Assembly: GCA_963691815.1 (NCBI GenBank)
Contig: OY829652.1
Location: forward strand, 14,789,027-14,853,026
Source: Echiichthys vipera
Lineage: Eukaryota > Chordata > Actinopteri > Perciformes > Trachinidae
Reading direction: 5' to 3'
DNA length: 64,000 bases
This document shows, one piece after another, positions 58,593 through 64,000 of the stretch. How positions within the stretch are numbered: position 1 is the first letter of the stretch; every line of letters begins with the position of its first letter. The notes below the pieces were generated by a model. The model saw only the letters and a program-made list of their open reading frames with translations, did not search any database and was not told the origin of the DNA. The position numbers were made by a program, and so were the translations under genes.

Positions 58593-59540
58593 CTTCTCTG
58601 GGGACCTCCCAAGGGTTTCCCTAAATGTTGTGGAAAAAAACAGGTTTAATATAAGTAATAAATGCAATTACTTCACTACTGTGCTTTACTTGAACCTTTC
58701 CATTTATTTACTCCACTGTATGTCAGAGGCAAAATCGATTTATCTGATAGCTTTAGTTACTTTGCAGATCTAAATTATTAATACATAATATGATCAACAA
58801 ATAAATTAGATGTGATGTATTATTATAGGTATGGATGGGATAATACACATTCATCTGAAATGAGACATTATGAGTACTTTTACTTTTTGTACTTATATTG
58901 AGTACTTTTGTAGTTTTATTTAAGTAACCATTTTGAATGCAGGACTTTAACTTAAAACATCTGAATACTTACTCCACCACTACAAGTACTGCACTTAAGT
59001 ACAATTTACTTTACTTAAATATTTCAACTCACTTTATACTCCACTACATCTATTTGACAGTTTATTCGCTTTACAGATTGAGAGTTTACAAACAAAATAT
59101 ACGAACGAGCCTTTCAAATTCATTGTTATAGTTTAATTGAGGCGACTGTAAAACTGATTAAATCAATCAATTCAATACAACAATTAAATGCTACTTACAC
59201 ATGGACCCATCAGTAAAGGTCCTCCAGTCATATGATAGGCTATATAACAGCAGGGTAATCCCTAGTGAACAGTGTCTCCTTTGCAAAAGATCCTGGGTGA
59301 GCAACACCAAGCTGAGTGTAACCATAACAAATGTAGAGTTAGCCTACTTAAAAAGAAATCTATTTGCGTGGATAATAAATGGTTATTTCTTACCTTGCAC
59401 AAGTTGGTCACATGCGCAGCCTTGTATTGTCTCCATGTATCCATTCATTTATTGCAAGCTCCGATCAATTATCCTCCTCCTGAATGATGAATCACGATCA
59501 TGGATGCTCTGGTGTAAATGAACAGCAAAGCCTGTTCAGC
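58593..59540 (-). other. atp8b4: atp8b4 5' untranslated exons and intervening intron
   Basis: The first coding exon extends 28 noncoding bases upstream to an acceptor (CAACATTTAG, exon start 58620). A minus-strand donor CAAGGTAAGA ends an upstream exon at 59394, which probably runs to about 59540, close to a (GAA)n tract. The intron between (58621-59393) holds, around 58830-59060, matches to a tract family rich in AAGTAAAAGTA-type sequence, also seen near 47.0-48.1 kb. The 5' limit is inferred only from the donor and the lack of further splice signals. Confidence 0.45.
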
Positions 59541-59550
59541 TGCGCTGAGA

Positions 59551-59582
59551 AGAAGAAGAAAAAGAAGAAGAAGAAGAAGAAG
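59551..59582. repeat. (GAA)n tract
   Basis: GAAGAAGAA units with one GAAAAAG interruption, just upstream of the presumed first atp8b4 exon. Confidence 0.9.
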
Positions 59583-59657
59583 TCAGCTGTGTGGGGCGTG
59601 AAATGGCTGCAGAGATCAACCAACTGAGGATCCCACCCCCAAGGGAGATGACATGGA

Positions 59658-59660
<3 letters not shown>

Positions 59661-59742
<82 letters not shown>
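59661..59742. repeat. (TC)41 microsatellite
   Basis: Uninterrupted TC for 82 bases, upstream of atp8b4. Confidence 0.98.
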
Positions 59743-59745
<3 letters not shown>

Positions 59746-60619
59746 ATACAGATACAGGATCTGTTCTTCCAGGGAGTCCTGGAAAGCGACAGATGAAAAC
59801 AAACCAGGAATGATTTTAAATAAATGTATGTAAATAAATCAGATCTGTATTGTGCTCTTACAGTTGTGTTTTTATAAGTATTTACCAGTATTGTAAAAAC
59901 ATGATCAGTTAGTTTACACAACTTGGTTAGGGATCCATATTTTGTGAGTGAGTGTGTGTGTGTGTGTGAAGATAATCATTTGTCACATTCAGTGTTGTTT
60001 TAATTGTGTCCATCGACATTGTGTTGAGCTGGCTCCTCTGATGGTTTATTACTCAGAACCATCTGAGGAGCCTTCATTGGAAACTGACTAAAAAAATACC
60101 TGGCAGGTGATTGGATGAACCATCTGTCAATCAAACTCTCACTTAAGTCAATCAGGAGCAGAGAGAAAGAAAAGTCTTAAGTGTCGTTCTATTCTCTCAA
60201 TGAAGAAAAGCTCTCCAGTTCTGATTTGAACAGTGGTCGCTTCTTGTGCTGTTGCTCCCGCCTCCCCCCTCAACTGCCAGTAGCTCCTCAAAGGACACCG
60301 ACTGGTCTGCGGACAACACAAACGTGCTATCAGAAGAATCTGGCTGCTGTGCAATGTAACCAGATGTTGATATTTAAGATGGGAAAATGGATAAAGATCA
60401 ATTAATTATATAACATCATGCTGCACGTTGTTTGATATACTGAGTCATTGTGGGAACTGGGAAATTTAGCGAGAAGTATAGCGTCACAACCCTCTCGGAC
60501 ACAGTCAAGTGCAGACAGACAAGAGGAAGGCAGTGTTTGTCCAGCGTGCCAGTTCGATCTATAATAATAACAATAGAGTGATTTGTAGAAAACACTAACA
60601 CAGTCAATTATAACTATAG

Positions 60620-61130
60620 GCCTACCCAAAGGCAGATTAATGCACAGGCTGGCCCAGGCTGCAGCCTAGGGGCCCTGGGTGTGCAGACCATTTTAATTTT
60701 TTTTTTATTTACTACACTGGGAGAGAAAAAACTTGCCTCATATTGGGGCCCTTAGAAACATTTTTAAAAATTAAATCACTGATTGGATTGATATGGGACA
60801 CATTTACCCAATCAGCTGCCATCATGTGGCCGGGTTCATAAGGTCAGTTTTGTTGTCAATGATACGTCACTCACTGTTAGCAGACAGTATAGCAGCAAAA
60901 TGTCAGAAAGGAAATGTGATAGAGGAGCACGAAAAAGAACGACTGAAAGAACAATGGGACCGAGATCTACTAAAGAAAATTCATAAATGACAGGATTTTT
61001 CAAGGTTGCGGACTTTTCTTATGTTCTAGCGGGGTTTTTTTTCTAAAAAAGCATGATTAATAATGTAGGGGGCCCAAACAAACAGTAACCTAGGGGTCCA
61101 TGACCACCTTATCCCGCCACTGGGCCTACC
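60620..61130 (+). mobile_element. Possible hAT-type DNA transposon relic
   Basis: Bounded by AGGCCTACC-like ends (TAGGCCTACCC at about 60617 and GGGCCTACC at about 61122), with CAGCCTAGGGGCCCTGGGTG near the left and GGGGGCCC...CCTAGGGGTCC near the right. The centre has a short Lys/Arg/Glu-rich open stretch (EEHEKERLKEQWDRDLLKKI) that resembles the basic N-terminus of some hAT transposases; only a remnant. Confidence 0.4.
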
Positions 61131-62419
61131 AGCAGTAGGCTACCACGATGCTACTGAATTTCCCTCATGGAGCCTTGAATTGTCTAGACACTGGTTCCCA
61201 CAAGATGTCGCCAAAGCTTCACAGAGTTTGCAAAGCTTTCTTGATTTTAAAGAATGTAATATGTAAACACACACACACACACGTATACATACAGAGAGGC
61301 AGGCATGACGAACCAGACTCACACTACCAGCTGGTACTGTCATGATCGCTTGTGATTGGTCGAACGACAGAGGAGGCGGGACGAACGCTGTGGACTTTGT
61401 TCTCTGTAAATCTCTTGAAGTGTGGTAGAAGTTTGTTAACAGTCAACCACTGACTGGTTACACTGCACACAACAGGCTGGACTTAATTCTTCAGAATTCT
61501 GTCTAAATCGATGGTCAGGCACATGGGCAAGGCAAGTATCATGCAAGTCTGGTCTTTTTCTCGTCTTATTTATAGTTTTTTATTTCAAGGTGCTGAGGCT
61601 CTGCCAGCTGATCAGGCTACTGAGCATGCAGCAGTAACCTCAGCTCAGATTAGGCTTCACTGATGAGGATGAAAACTGTTGAGGAACTCAATGGACATGG
61701 AAATTGAATTAGAGCATTCATTTATTTATTTATTTATTCAATATCCAATTGTAGAAACAGGAAATAATGAAAGGGGTTTCAAATCCATTAATTAATGCAT
61801 TATTAAATAGAGGAACTATATAAAGATTTTCCAAATTAAGCTTAAATAAGTAAACAAAAAATAAATATGTCATTTAAAAATAAATTGATGACTATTTAAA
61901 AATCTATTTAAAAATGCAGTCTTAAAAACAGACATAAATGATTAAGTTCATTAACCGAATGAAGAATAAAACTTTTTAATAAGGCATTTAAAAGGGTGAT
62001 TCCTTCTCTTTTTCAAATCCATTTCTTTGTGGCTTTTTAAAATCGAATATGGGATTTAGTAAAGTTGTGCTTCTGGAAAACCGTCTTGCACCTCAGGAGA
62101 GGGAAACGGGGAACAGTCCAAGCTGTGTACAGTAAGGATGGGGTGTTGTTGACCCCAACTGTGGAGGAAGGAGCACTTTGAGGAACTCTTGAATCCGACA
62201 TGTTGTAGAGGCAGTGCTAGAGGCTGATGGGGGATCGTCGTCAATATACCTGAAGTCACTAAGGTAGTCAAACTCCACAGTGGCAAAGCCCCATAGCTTG
62301 ATAAGATCCATCCAGAAATGCTGAAAGCTTTTTGTGTGGAGGGGCTGTCTTGGTTTACACGTCTCTTCAACATTGCGTGGGAGTCTGTGAGGAGTCTTAA
62401 AGAGTACAAAAGAGTGGTA

Positions 62420-62850
62420 GACCCAGATGGTGGTTCCCCTGTTCAAAAAGGGAGATCAAAGAGTGTCCCAATTCCAGGGGTATCACACTTCTGGCTGGCG
62501 TCTCCCTTAGAAATAGGATGATAAGCTCAGCCATCCGTGAGGAACTCGGAGTAGAGCTGCTGCTTTTTTGCGTTGACAGGAGCCAGTTGAGGTGGTTCGG
62601 GCATCTGGTAAGGATGCCCCCTGGGCGCCTTCCTAGGGAGGTGTTTCAGGCACGTCCAGCTGGGAGGAGGCCTCGGGGAAGACCCAGGACTAGGTGAAGG
62701 GATTACAAAGCCACACTGGCGTGGGAATGCTTTGAAATTCCCCAGTCAGAGCTAGTTAATATGGCCGGGGAAAAGGGAAGTTTGGGGTCCCCTGCTGGAG
62801 CTGCTGCCCCTGGGATCCTGGATAAGGGGTTGGAGATGAATGAATGAATG
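62420..62850 (+). mobile_element. Internally deleted non-LTR retrotransposon
   Basis: Plus-strand translation gives a VPLFKKGD segment (near 62430-62460), typical of the start of a LINE reverse transcriptase domain, followed very soon by AIREELGVELLL, RSQLRWFGHLVRMPPG, RLPREVFQARPAGRR and PRGRPRTR, which belong near the C-terminus of that ORF. The central several hundred codons are missing, and a stop follows GRPRTR. It ends GATGAATGAATGAATGA. Confidence 0.65.
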
Positions 62851-62892
62851 ATCACAACTATATTCAACTGAAAGGCTTACTGTTACTTTAGA

Positions 62893-62960
62893 AGTAAACT
62901 GCCAGAAAGAGTAAACTGCCAGAAAGAGTAAACTGCCAGAAAGAGTAAACTGCCAGAAAA
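62893..62960. repeat. Four-copy 17-bp minisatellite
   Basis: AGTAAACTGCCAGAAAG is repeated four times head-to-tail; the last copy differs at its final base. About 185 bases upstream of the sqor start codon. Confidence 0.95.
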
Positions 62961-63115
62961 AGAGTTGGCTATACTGAGTATACCCACTTCCTTCCCTTCC
63001 TTCCACTACACCCCTGCAAGTCAGCTTAAAGATGGTCAATTTATCAATAGCTATCTGTGGTTAAGCTACAATCAAATTCATAATTTCATTGCATGCATCT
63101 TCATCTGCCAACTAA

Positions 63116-64000
<885 letters not shown>

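Noticed and set aside
59536..59921. Arg/Glu and Ser/Leu repeat proteins
   Set aside because: Translations of the (TC)n microsatellite.
62893..62960. Short direct repeats considered as a CRISPR array
   Set aside because: Units are contiguous with no spacers, only 17 bases long, and the genome is a vertebrate one.

Overview
This is nuclear DNA from a ray-finned fish, most likely a teleost. It is AT-rich and intron-rich, carries many microsatellites and small transposon relics, and every protein-coding gene is a clear vertebrate orthologue. The gene set (slc27a2, cep152, galk2, atp8b4, sqor) corresponds to genes of human 15q21. I see no rRNA, tRNA, CRISPR array or bacterial-type locus.

Layout, left to right. 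(1) Two tandem slc27a2 genes for a FATP2-type acyl-CoA synthetase/fatty-acid transporter, both on the minus strand. The left copy occupies about 347-9036 and its last exon lies beyond the left edge. The complete right copy occupies 13079-20970. (2) cep152, a centriole-duplication scaffold, minus strand, coding 22376-36948 with a noncoding first exon near 38.1-38.3 kb. (3) galk2, a GHMP kinase, plus strand, 39511-44839, head-to-head with cep152 across about 1.2 kb. (4) atp8b4, a P4-type ATPase (lipid flippase), minus strand, coding 46662-58592, tail-to-tail with galk2. (5) The first four coding exons of sqor, mitochondrial sulfide:quinone oxidoreductase, plus strand, 63146 to the right edge.

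I assembled exons by hand from splice dinucleotides and reading-frame bookkeeping. The complete chains close in frame: slc27a2 right copy 612 codons plus stop (10 exons), cep152 1665 plus stop (27 coding exons), galk2 458 plus stop (10 exons), atp8b4 1193 plus stop (27 coding exons). The left slc27a2 copy has nine in-frame exons (562 codons). Exon ends should be good to a base or two; transcription starts and UTR limits are much less certain.

The genes do not form one pathway. They cover fatty-acid activation, centriole assembly, N-acetylgalactosamine/galactose phosphorylation, lipid transport across membranes and sulfide oxidation, and their proximity reflects conserved vertebrate synteny. 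I found no previously undescribed biological system. The points most worth a second look are a short cep152-exon-like fossil inside slc27a2, a repeat in a slc27a2 intron carrying perfect CRE, DR1 and ERE-type motifs within 151 bp, a probable GC-AG intron of 87 bp in cep152 that keeps frame if retained, and a splice donor abutting a (GT)n microsatellite.
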